A stretch of 6,564 nucleotides of DNA, taken from Verrucomicrobia bacterium UBA3222 (GTDB taxonomy: Bacteria > Verrucomicrobiota > Verrucomicrobiia > Opitutales > UBA9783). The notes under the pieces are model-generated. The model ran no database searches and was not told where the DNA came from. It saw only the letters and a list, made by a program, of their open reading frames with translations. Positions 1 through 5,460 of this stretch are shown piece by piece. The translations under genes and the position numbers were made by a program. The DNA is taken from the NCBI GenBank assembly GCA_002363035.1, contig DEWA01000004.1, forward strand, positions 1 through 6,564, written 5' to 3'. Position 1 is the first letter of the stretch, and every line of letters begins with the position of its first letter.

Positions 1-429
1 GAAAAGAGCCGCATCAAGACGGCTTCCAAGAAGTTGGAAGCACTGAAGGAAAGCGGCGATGCGGAAGCGATTAAGGCGGCGGCGAAGGCTTTAATGTCCG
101 TTGTCGATAAAGCCGGCAAGCACGGGGTCTGGCACGGGAATAAAGTCAATCGAGAGAAGAGTCGTTTGACGCCGCTGATTTTCGGAGTTGGTTCAAAAAA
201 AGCGGAGGATACGACAGAGACAGCGGGAGCGGTTCCGCCGTCAGCGGAGCACGCCGAAGCGACGGAGGCGGTTGAAACAAGCGAAAATTCGGAGGTAACG
301 GCGAAAAAGTCGGTTGCAAAGACGACTGCCAAAAAGAAAACGACGGCTTCAAAGAAGCCTGCCGCGAAAAAGGTTGCAACCAAGAAGGCGGCGACGACAA
401 AAAAGAATTCTCCTAAAAAGGCAGAGTAG
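1..429 (+). CDS. rpsT: Small ribosomal subunit protein S20 (3' part, long Lys-rich tail)
   Basis: S20 binds 16S rRNA in the body of the 30S subunit and acts early in assembly. The window opens inside the gene in frame 1; the N-terminal roughly 25 residues and the start codon lie to the left. The first 60 visible residues match the S20 helical core: KSRIKTASKKLEAL, then ESGDAEAIKAAAKALMSVVD, then the closing helix with KAGKHGVWHGNKVNREKSRL. Bacterial S20 usually ends about there, at 85-90 residues in all. This one continues for about 78 more: an acidic Glu/Thr/Ala stretch (visible residues 67-98) and then a basic Lys/Ala/Thr tail (99-142, 16 Lys in 43) with AAKK, ATKK and SPKK repeats, like histone H1-type bacterial proteins. 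The tail stays in frame up to a TAG stop, and a strong terminator follows. The identity of the core is secure; the role of the tail is unknown. Confidence 0.93.
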   Translation, partial: EKSRIKTASKKLEALKESGDAEAIKAAAKALMSVVDKAGKHGVWHGNKVNREKSRLTPLIFGVGSKKAEDTTETAGAVPPSAEHAEATEAVETSENSEVTAKKSVAKTTAKKKTTASKKPAAKKVATKKAATTKKNSPKKAE

Positions 430-459
430 AAGACAAGATAATTTCTTCCAATCCATTCG

Positions 460-490
460 GAGGCTCCGTCAAAGGAGCCTCTTTTGGTTT
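460..490 (+). terminator. Rho-independent terminator of rpsT
   Basis: An 8-bp perfect GC-rich stem (GAGGCTCC at 460-467 with GGAGCCTC at 474-481) closes a 6-base loop. It is followed at once by TTTTGGTTTT. It lies 30 bases after the rpsT stop codon and points the same way, so it should end rpsT transcription. The opposite strand has no matching U tract, so it is one-directional. Confidence 0.88.
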
Positions 491-772
491 TCGCGGGTGT
501 TTGTTTTGGAGCTTTGAACCGTGAAAAGCGGACGATTTTACCGTTAAAAGAGCAAAGGCAGGATGGTTTTTGTCGCAGTTTCCGGCATCTTGCAATTGAA
601 GTCATGTCTTATTCACTTCAAAGGTTCTGTTTGTCGCGGGATATCGGCGACGCTTGATCAATTTCCACGTCTTTTTAAACGCATTTCGGTATGTTTCTCA
701 TAAAGCGCAATACGCGCGGGACATTGAAAGATTTTCTTTGTCATTTCCTTAAAAGAATGGTTCTTTGAAGGT
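491..772. other. Non-coding gap between rpsT terminator and surA-like gene; one inverted repeat
   Basis: I see no convincing gene in either direction. The open frames crossing it on the minus strand run through the rpsT terminator or deep into the surA-like gene, so they are shadows. The gap should hold the promoter of the surA-like gene, but I find no clear -35/-10 pair with good spacing. The one notable structure is a perfect 7-bp inverted repeat, TTGAAGT (596-602) and ACTTCAA (615-621), around a 12-base AT-rich centre. It could be a small hairpin or an operator, or chance. Confidence 0.4.
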
Positions 773-1756
773 ATGTTTCGGAACGGTTTCGGAAGAGGGG
801 CGTTGACGGTGGCGACGGTATTGCAACTGTCGGCGGTGCGGGCGGCGGAAGAAAGTGTATCTTTGCCGTTGACGTCCGATCCGAAGGCATCGGTCGAAGC
901 GCGACCGTTCGGTATTGCCGCCTGTGTCAACGGCGAACCGATTGCCTGCGACGAAGTTCGGAAAGCGGCGGCTGAATTGAAGGTTGCGCCGACGGAAGCG
1001 TTGAATTTACTGATTGAACAAAAACTGCTTGAAGCGGATTTTAAGAAAAAGGGCGGCAAAATTTCCGATATGCATGTGGATGCGCAGGTGGAAACAATGG
1101 CGAAGGAGCATTTTAACGGCAATCGAGAGTTAATGCGACAGGTGTTGCGGCAACAGGGGCAATCGCTGTACGGTTTGAAGCAGGAACTGCGAAAGTCCAT
1201 GGTTACGAACGCGTTGCAGTCGGGGCAGATGCCGTCGCGTTTTACCGTTAGTCCGCAACGTATTACGGCGTATTACGAAGCCCACGCGTCGGATTTTCGC
1301 GAAGAGGCGCGCTATTGTTTGAAACAAAGCGGTTTTAAAGCGAACGAAACCGTCAATATACCGCGGGAAGCGGGGGCGGAAGAAGCGTCGGAGGTCAAAA
1401 CGTTGACAAAGGAAGCGTATTTAGAGCGACTTTTAGCCGAAAAAGCGCCCTTGTCGGAGATCCAAAAAAAGCTGGATACGTTTCGTACGGAGGCGATTTG
1501 GTATAAAGCGTCGGAGTTGGATCCGAAGCTGGTGCAGGCACTGGAGGAACTTTCGGATGGTTCGCAAACGGCGTATCTTCACATCGGCGACGTTTGGGTG
1601 ACATCGACGCTCGTTCAAAAAAAAGAAGGGCACTTAAAACCGTTGGCGGATGTTCAGGGTGCGATCGAAGAATGTTTGTTGGCTGGAAGTGCTCAGGAAC
1701 GGCACCGAGCGTACCTGCAGCGGTTGCGCGAACGGGCATCGATTGTGATTTTTTAA
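773..1756 (+). CDS. SurA-like periplasmic chaperone with degenerate parvulin domain
   Basis: SurA/PpiD/PrsA-type proteins bind unfolded outer-membrane and secreted proteins in the periplasm, and some also isomerise prolyl bonds. Residues 1-25 look like a short Sec signal (Arg residues, hydrophobic ALTVATVLQL, likely cut near VRAA). Residues 48-155 fit the SurA N-terminal chaperone domain: AACVNGEPIACDEV, then LNLLIEQKLLEADFKKKG, then the helix RQVLRQQGQSLYGLKQELR. Residues 157-180 (VSPQRITAYYEAHASDFREEAR) are the usual link into the parvulin domain. The end (about 262-327) has the family's closing pattern: a beta strand DVWVTSTLVQKKEG, then PLADVQGAIEECL and a basic helix. The middle lacks the parvulin GGDLGW-type core, so isomerase activity is doubtful. 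ATG 773 is the first ATG after an in-frame stop at 725; GAAGG sits only one base before it, so the ribosome site is weak. Family call good; substrate unknown. Confidence 0.8.
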   Translation: MFRNGFGRGALTVATVLQLSAVRAAEESVSLPLTSDPKASVEARPFGIAACVNGEPIACDEVRKAAAELKVAPTEALNLLIEQKLLEADFKKKGGKISDMHVDAQVETMAKEHFNGNRELMRQVLRQQGQSLYGLKQELRKSMVTNALQSGQMPSRFTVSPQRITAYYEAHASDFREEARYCLKQSGFKANETVNIPREAGAEEASEVKTLTKEAYLERLLAEKAPLSEIQKKLDTFRTEAIWYKASELDPKLVQALEELSDGSQTAYLHIGDVWVTSTLVQKKEGHLKPLADVQGAIEECLLAGSAQERHRAYLQRLRERASIVIF

Positions 1757-1765
1757 GGCTTGGCT

Positions 1766-1867
1766 CGTTTAAATAACCTTCGAGACCGGTAAACCCAACC
1801 TTGGTGGGCAGTGCCCAACTGGATTGTGTGTTTTGAGAAACCCGGGCGTACCTGAAGGTTTAAAACG
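1766..1867. other. Inverted-repeat element between convergent genes
   Basis: AACCTTC (1775-1781) pairs perfectly with GAAGGTT (1854-1860), and the pairing extends raggedly outward (CGTTT with AAAACG). Inside, GGTA (1788-1791) can pair with TACC (1849-1852) and CCC (1794-1796) with GGG (1844-1846). A small hairpin TGGGC-AGT-GCCCA (1805-1817) lies at the centre. Nested pairing over about 100 bases in a gene-free stretch suggests a folded RNA tail or a small repeat element. No known RNA family is recognised, and coding in this stretch is not supported. Confidence 0.35.
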
Positions 1868-1894
1868 GCGTATCCCGCACTTGAACTTTACCCC

Positions 1895-1913
1895 GCATCA
1901 GCGGATGCTTTTT
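1895..1913 (+). terminator. Weak terminator-like hairpin after surA-like gene
   Basis: GCATC (1895-1899) and GATGC (1904-1908) form a 5-bp stem with an AGCG loop, followed by TTTTT (1909-1913) and ATT. It points with the surA-like gene and lies just before the convergent gspF end. The stem is short, and an alternative pairing CCGC-ATCA-GCGG overlaps it, so strength is uncertain. There is no equivalent U tract for gspF on the other strand. Confidence 0.45.
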
Positions 1914-1927
1914 ATTCGATACCCTTT

Positions 1928-3034
1928 TTAAAGCTTAATCGTGCTGCTGAACTGCATGATACTGGAAACAATACCGAGTGCCAAAATACCGACGAGGAAG
2001 AAGGCAAATCCCAGTGCACCCGAGGTAATCGCCTTTGTCAACCGCCCGAGGCGCGTATCCAATTCCGCGTTGTGCAATTTGTAGACTTCCTTGAAGCTGT
2101 CCTTCAAATTGCCCGTGCTTTCGCCTACCATCAAGACATCCAGCGCGAGGTCGGTAAAAAGCGGCGTTTTTTCGGTTTTAAACGCATTGGTCAGCGCCAC
2201 ACCGTCATTAATCTTTTTGCGCGCTTCCTGAAATTGGTTGCGCAGAAAACTGTTGCGAATGGCGCGTTCCGTCAGACGCATGGATTCGGTTAAATTCACA
2301 CCGCTGCCGAGCAATGTCGCCAGAAGATTGGAGACGCGGCAAATTTCCGTGTACTGCAAAATCCCGCCGAAAACAGGCAGTTTCAACGCAATGCCGTCGG
2401 TTTTAACGCGCGTTGCTTCGGATTTTCGAGCGGTACGAAGAAAAACCACTCCCGCGATTGCCGCCACAATCCCAATCGGCATGCCGTACAGCATCACGTT
2501 CGAACAACCGATGAGAATTCTTGCCGGAAGCGTCAAATGCCCGCCCATTGCCGTCAGCATGCCCTCGATGCGTGGCAGAAGGAAAAACAGGAAGAAAATC
2601 ACCAAACACACCGCGGCGATGGTGACAAACAGCGGATACATCATGCCGCCGATGACTTTCTTTTTGAGCTGTTCGCGCTCCGTTAAAAGTCGAATGACAT
2701 CGGCGAGGACGGGCGCGATGTTGCCGGTGCTTTCCGCCGCTTCCAGCGGATACACGATATCGCCGCCGAAGATGTTCGGGTACATTTTAAGCGCCGTTCC
2801 GAGGCTTTTCCCTTCGCTCAAATCGCGCCACAGAACGATCGCCAGATCGCGCAGTTTCGGATCCTGCAACCGCGTTTGCAGAATGCGCAGCGTATCGCCG
2901 ATCGCCAATCCGGCGCCGTGAAGTTGTAACAGACGTTTCAGAAACGGCAAAGCGAGCTTGGAATCAAAACTTTTAAGTCGAGCCGCCGCACCGTTCACAT
3001 CCGACGACGGTTTTTTGGAAATTAAAGCACACAT
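1928..3034 (-). CDS. gspF: Type II secretion / type IV pilus inner-membrane platform protein (GspF/PilC family)
   Basis: This is the polytopic platform protein that couples the cytoplasmic assembly ATPase to pseudopilus or pilus growth. The 368 residues hold the two tandem F domains typical of the family (about 27-152 and 230-352). Each carries the hallmark motif: EAAESTGNIAPVL at 98-110 and MVGESTGNLKDSF at 302-314. Likely membrane segments are 134-154 (very hydrophobic), about 178-199 and about 338-360, the usual three. The family is normally near 400 residues. This protein lacks most of the N-terminal cytoplasmic region (the FxYxAxDxxG segment), and an in-frame stop at 3056-3058 leaves no room for it. 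It lies 415 bases downstream of gspE rather than touching it, and has its own predicted promoter. No Shine-Dalgarno is visible. Secretion and pilus versions cannot be told apart from this gene alone. Confidence 0.9.
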   Translation of the reverse strand: MCALISKKPSSDVNGAAARLKSFDSKLALPFLKRLLQLHGAGLAIGDTLRILQTRLQDPKLRDLAIVLWRDLSEGKSLGTALKMYPNIFGGDIVYPLEAAESTGNIAPVLADVIRLLTEREQLKKKVIGGMMYPLFVTIAAVCLVIFFLFFLLPRIEGMLTAMGGHLTLPARILIGCSNVMLYGMPIGIVAAIAGVVFLRTARKSEATRVKTDGIALKLPVFGGILQYTEICRVSNLLATLLGSGVNLTESMRLTERAIRNSFLRNQFQEARKKINDGVALTNAFKTEKTPLFTDLALDVLMVGESTGNLKDSFKEVYKLHNAELDTRLGRLTKAITSGALGFAFFLVGILALGIVSSIMQFSSTIKL

Positions 3035-3057
3035 AAAAAGAACAGGATACTGCTTCT

Positions 3058-3086
3058 AATATACGCTGTTTGCGGCGGGAAGACAA
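3058..3086 (-). promoter_or_regulatory. Predicted sigma70-type promoter for gspF
   Basis: Read on the minus strand, TTGTCT (3086-3081) is followed by a 17-base spacer and TATATT (3063-3058). Both boxes match the consensus at four or five of six positions with ideal spacing. Transcription would start near 3050 and leave a leader of only about 16 bases before the gspF ATG at 3034. This would make gspF expression at least partly independent of gspE. Confidence 0.5.
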
Positions 3087-3176
3087 TGTTTCTTTTGGAG
3101 GTTCTTGTTTGAGTTGAGAGATATATCCGTCTTTTTTAAATTCCTATTGAGTAACGAAATAAAATTTATCCTGGCT

Positions 3177-3194
3177 ATTAAAGTGTGCTTTAAT
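3177..3194. repeat. Perfect AT-rich inverted repeat
   Basis: ATTAAAG (3177-3183) and CTTTAAT (3188-3194) flank a TGTG centre. The left half also overlaps AAAGTGT (3180-3186), which can pair with ACACTTT (3212-3218) just before a T run, giving two competing folds on the + strand. The symmetric 18-base site could instead be a protein-binding site upstream of the gspF promoter. Confidence 0.35.
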
Positions 3195-3249
3195 GGAAGA
3201 CACCCAACCGAACACTTTTTTCGATCCGTAATGGAATACCCTTACATGT

Positions 3250-3297
3250 TTCGAATACAGGAGCCGATTCGGCGCTTTTGTGCTTCGAATGTTTTTT
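3250..3297 (+). terminator. Orphan terminator-like hairpin on the + strand
   Basis: TTCGAA at 3250-3255 pairs with TTCGAA at 3284-3289. The enclosed part can pair further through GCCG (3263-3266) and CGGC (3270-3273). A run of seven T (3292-3298) follows after TG. The direction is opposite to gspE and gspF, and no confident + strand gene precedes it. It could end an unannotated small transcript or block antisense transcription into gspE. Confidence 0.35.
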
Positions 3298-3449
3298 TAA
3301 GATGGCTTGTATTTTTTAAAACAGACCACCTTCGAAATGCAACTGCCCCCACAAACTATTTGACAACAGACACCGCCTATCTTTTGCCAAAAACAAAAAC
3401 TTCCAAAACGAGGCAATACGTTACACAAACACCTTTAAGTGGCGGCACC

Positions 3450-5174
3450 CTACGCCGCCGCATCAACGCCTTCGACGCCCGTGCTGGCTTCCGACAGATC
3501 GATGGCGGCGAAATGAACCAGTGCGCTCCAGCTTGTTAAACCGCGCTTTACCTGCTCCCAGCCGTTCTGCAACAGCGTATGCATGCCTTCCGCCACTGCA
3601 ATTTTCTTAATCTCCATCGCGGATTTATTCTTCAGCATTGCTTCGCGAACGGGTTCCGTGACGCTCAAAAGTTCAAAAATTCCGACGCGTCCCTTGTAAC
3701 CCGTGTGTCGGCAGGCATCGCAACCGACCGGCTCTTTAATCAAATTCGCGTACTGCATTTCCGATGCCGGAATACCCAGTTGCTGCATCTGCGATTCAAG
3801 CTTCTTCGGATCGATTTCCGCCGTTTTGCAACAGTGCGGGCACAAACGGCGCACCAGACGTTGCGCCAAAATCAATTCCACCGACGCGGTAATAAGAAAC
3901 GGTTCGATACCCATATCGACCAGACGCGTCAACCCGCCCGCGGCATCGTTGGTGTGCAACGAACTGAGTACCAAGTGACCCGTCAGCGAAGCACGAATGG
4001 CAATGTCGGCGGTTTCCTTATCGCGAATTTCACCGACCATGATGACGTCCGGATCCTGACGCAGAATACAACGCAACGCGCTGGCAAAATCAAAGCCGAT
4101 CTCGCTGTGCACCTGCGACTGGTTAATGCCTTCGATTTCGTACTCCACCGGGTCTTCGACGGTGATGATACGGCGATCGGGTGTACGAATACGGCGTACA
4201 AAGGAACTCAGCGACGTGGATTTACCGGCTCCCGTCGGTCCTGTCACCAAAATGATACCGTAGGGCTTGTGGATGTTTTGATCGATGACCGCAACATCGC
4301 GCTCCAACATCCCGAGTTCTTCAATCGTCACGGGGCGATTGCTGTTGGTCAACAGACGTAAACTGACGCTTTCGCCGTACATCACGGGCAACGTGGACAC
4401 ACGAATATCCAGTTCAATCGGACCGGACGAAAAGTGAATACGACCGTCCTGCGGGCGGCGTTTTTCGGAAATGTTCAGCCGCGCCATAATTTTGAGACGC
4501 GAAATAACCGCCGCCTGTACCTTAACCAAGTTATCGGGAACCCGCACCGGAACCAGCTGACCGTCGATACGATAGCGGATTTGAAGCGAATTTTTCTGCG
4601 GCTCGAAGTGAATATCGGTGGCGCGCTCCGTCACCGCCTTGACAATAATTTCGTTGACGAAGCGGATAATGGCGGCGTTTTCATCCTCCTCGACCACCTC
4701 CTTCGTCTCCTGCGCTTCTTCCGCCAATTTCGAATCGAGGCTGTCGGAACCGACACCGAAATTGCGAACAATCGCATCGGTCACCTCCTGTGGGTACGTC
4801 AAATACCAAACGGTCTTCTTGCCGCACGCCATTTCAATCCAGCGAACGGCCTCCGCGCTCGGCGGCCACACGGTCACCAAATGCAACGTACTCGCATTGC
4901 CACCCTCCGATTGGATCGGAAGACACTGATAAGTATGAATGAGGCGCAAAGGAAGCACCTTCGTCGCATTCTCCAGAACTTTAAACGTTTCGACAAACGG
5001 AATGCCGAATTCCTGCGAGATCTTTTCGGCGACGGATTTCAGCGGGCGATTGGTCAGCTTCGAAAGCTGTTGCATGCGTTCGTGCAACGGCGCACGAAGA
5101 AGTTCCGCCTGTTGATTTTCATCCAGGTCGGCAAATGCATTGGGAACGGAAGCAGTACGTTGCGATAAACTCAT
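3450..5174 (-). CDS. gspE: Type II secretion / type IV pilus assembly ATPase (GspE/PilB family)
   Basis: This hexameric cytoplasmic ATPase drives pseudopilus or pilus assembly through the GspF-type platform. The 574 residues follow the family order. An N-terminal GspE-N/MshEN-like domain (about 15-145) is followed by an acidic linker (150-166). The PAS-like N2 domain begins at 167 with the FVNEIIVKAV, ATDIHFEP and IRYRIDG motifs. The RecA-like ATPase has Walker A GPTGAGKST (312-320), Asp box ITVEDPVEYE (337-346), Walker B PDVIMVGEIRD (375-385) and His box GHLVLSSLHTND (399-410). The zinc-binding cysteines are C445/C448 and C485/C488. All catalytic motifs are intact. The ASLTGHLVLS and VEDPVEYEIEGI wording is closer to GspE than PilB, but the 574-residue length suits either. 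ATG 5174 has no clear ribosome site; the bases before it are duplicated 135 bases upstream. gspF follows after 415 bases. Confidence 0.95.
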   Translation of the reverse strand: MSLSQRTASVPNAFADLDENQQAELLRAPLHERMQQLSKLTNRPLKSVAEKISQEFGIPFVETFKVLENATKVLPLRLIHTYQCLPIQSEGGNASTLHLVTVWPPSAEAVRWIEMACGKKTVWYLTYPQEVTDAIVRNFGVGSDSLDSKLAEEAQETKEVVEEDENAAIIRFVNEIIVKAVTERATDIHFEPQKNSLQIRYRIDGQLVPVRVPDNLVKVQAAVISRLKIMARLNISEKRRPQDGRIHFSSGPIELDIRVSTLPVMYGESVSLRLLTNSNRPVTIEELGMLERDVAVIDQNIHKPYGIILVTGPTGAGKSTSLSSFVRRIRTPDRRIITVEDPVEYEIEGINQSQVHSEIGFDFASALRCILRQDPDVIMVGEIRDKETADIAIRASLTGHLVLSSLHTNDAAGGLTRLVDMGIEPFLITASVELILAQRLVRRLCPHCCKTAEIDPKKLESQMQQLGIPASEMQYANLIKEPVGCDACRHTGYKGRVGIFELLSVTEPVREAMLKNKSAMEIKKIAVAEGMHTLLQNGWEQVKRGLTSWSALVHFAAIDLSEASTGVEGVDAAA

Positions 5175-5186
5175 CGGTTAAAATTG
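5172..5186 (-). repeat. Direct repeat copy at the gspE start codon
   Basis: On the minus strand this reads CAATTTTAACCGATG, and its last three bases are the gspE start codon. An identical 15-base copy lies at 5307-5321. Just before each copy there is also a similar CTTTTTATTAAAC / TTTTTTTATTGAAC stretch, separated by a few extra bases in this copy. The similarity therefore extends over roughly 30 bases with a gap. Confidence 0.6.
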
Positions 5187-5306
5187 CTAAACGGTTTAAT
5201 AAAAAGTCATTGTGACAGCAGATTTGCGGAAAAATGTTGCTTCCCGCGTAAAAACCAATTCCACCTGAGCGGTGCATGCATCACGAAAAGTACATTGTTG
5301 CAAATC

Positions 5307-5321
5307 CATCGGTTAAAATTG
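5307..5321 (-). repeat. Upstream copy of the gspE start-region repeat
   Basis: This second perfect copy of CAATTTTAACCGATG lies 135 bases upstream of the gspE start. Its ATG (5309-5307) opens a 37-codon frame that ends in TAA at 5198-5196, 21 bases before gspE. A U-tract hairpin lies immediately upstream. The copy may be a leftover of a local duplication, or part of a leader-peptide arrangement. Confidence 0.55.
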
Positions 5322-5327
5322 TTCAAT

Positions 5328-5346
5328 AAAAAAACTGCTATGGCAG
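5328..5346 (-). terminator. Candidate attenuator hairpin in gspE leader
   Basis: On the minus strand CTGC (5346-5343), loop CATA and GCAG (5338-5335) form a short stem followed by seven T (5334-5328). It lies about 85-95 bases after the predicted gspE-leader promoter and well before the gspE start. It could end read-through from the upstream gene, or act as a conditional terminator. A 4-bp stem is weak, so efficiency is doubtful without the larger fold next to it. Confidence 0.35.
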
Positions 5347-5420
5347 GACGTTCCCGAAAAAGCCGACCCGCCTGCGAAACACCTGAAAAAACCCTTGACT
5401 TTGTTCGGAACGGCAACGTC
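5347..5420 (-). other. Long-range stem in gspE leader RNA
   Basis: Two arms pair: GACGTT (5420-5415 on the minus strand) with AACGTC (5352-5347), and CCGAA (5408-5404) with TTCGG (5358-5354). A six-base bulge lies on one side and a single base on the other. The stem starts a few bases after the predicted transcription start and ends directly against the U-tract hairpin. No known riboswitch consensus is recognised in the enclosed 45 bases. Confidence 0.35.
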
Positions 5421-5432
5421 AGAGACGAAAGC

Positions 5433-5460
5433 GATATATTGCCGTACATTCATTAGTCAA
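5433..5460 (-). promoter_or_regulatory. Predicted sigma70-type promoter for the gspE leader
   Basis: On the minus strand TTGACT (5460-5455) is followed by a 16-base spacer and TATATC (5438-5433). The -35 box overlaps the last codons and stop of the upstream gene. Transcription would start near 5426 and give a leader of about 250 bases before the gspE ATG, long enough to hold the folded region and the duplicated start motif. Confidence 0.5.

Larger units (their letters stand above)
3087..3449. other. AT-rich spacer between gspE and gspF, no supported gene
   Basis: This stretch is clearly more AT-rich than its neighbours and has T-runs on the + strand (near 3131, 3216, 3291, 3311). A + strand frame stays open from a TTG at 3105, near a GGAGG at 3097-3101, to 3539. 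It crosses a terminator-like hairpin and overlaps the end of gspE in antisense, and its product is Phe-rich with no recognised domain, so I do not call it. A short GC-rich inverted repeat (GGCGGC 3441-3446 with GCCGCC 3454-3459) spans the gspE stop codon. It could help end or stabilise the gspE message, but no U tract follows it. Confidence 0.45.

Noticed and set aside
658..1200. 180-codon minus strand frame
   Set aside because: It lies mostly opposite the well-supported surA-like gene, and its Cys/Ser-rich product looks like a reverse-frame shadow.
1465..1471. A AAA AAG slippery heptamer in frame in the surA-like gene
   Set aside because: It is in the right phase for -1 frameshifting (as in dnaX), but I see no strong downstream hairpin or upstream ribosome-site-like stimulator, and a shift would only cut the conserved C-terminus off.
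1766..1867. Integron attC site or tRNA-like fold between convergent genes
   Set aside because: The repeat arms do not fit the attC core order, and no tRNA T-loop, anticodon arm or acceptor stem can be drawn.
2238..2921. 227-codon + strand frame opposite gspF
   Set aside because: gspF is clearly coding on the minus strand, and the antisense product is Arg/Pro/Ser-rich with no domain.
3105..3539. 144-codon + strand frame from TTG with GGAGG just before it
   Set aside because: It overlaps the end of gspE in antisense, crosses a terminator-like hairpin, starts at TTG only three bases after GGAGG, and gives a Phe-rich product with no recognised domain.
3579..4361. 260-codon + strand frame opposite gspE
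   Set aside because: gspE has all its catalytic motifs on the other strand; this His/Arg/Gln-rich product is a typical antisense shadow, as is the 244-codon frame at 4434-5168.
5359..5403. Cyclic di-GMP riboswitch before gspE
   Set aside because: It would be attractive for pilus control, but the conserved core of the known c-di-GMP classes is not present by eye.
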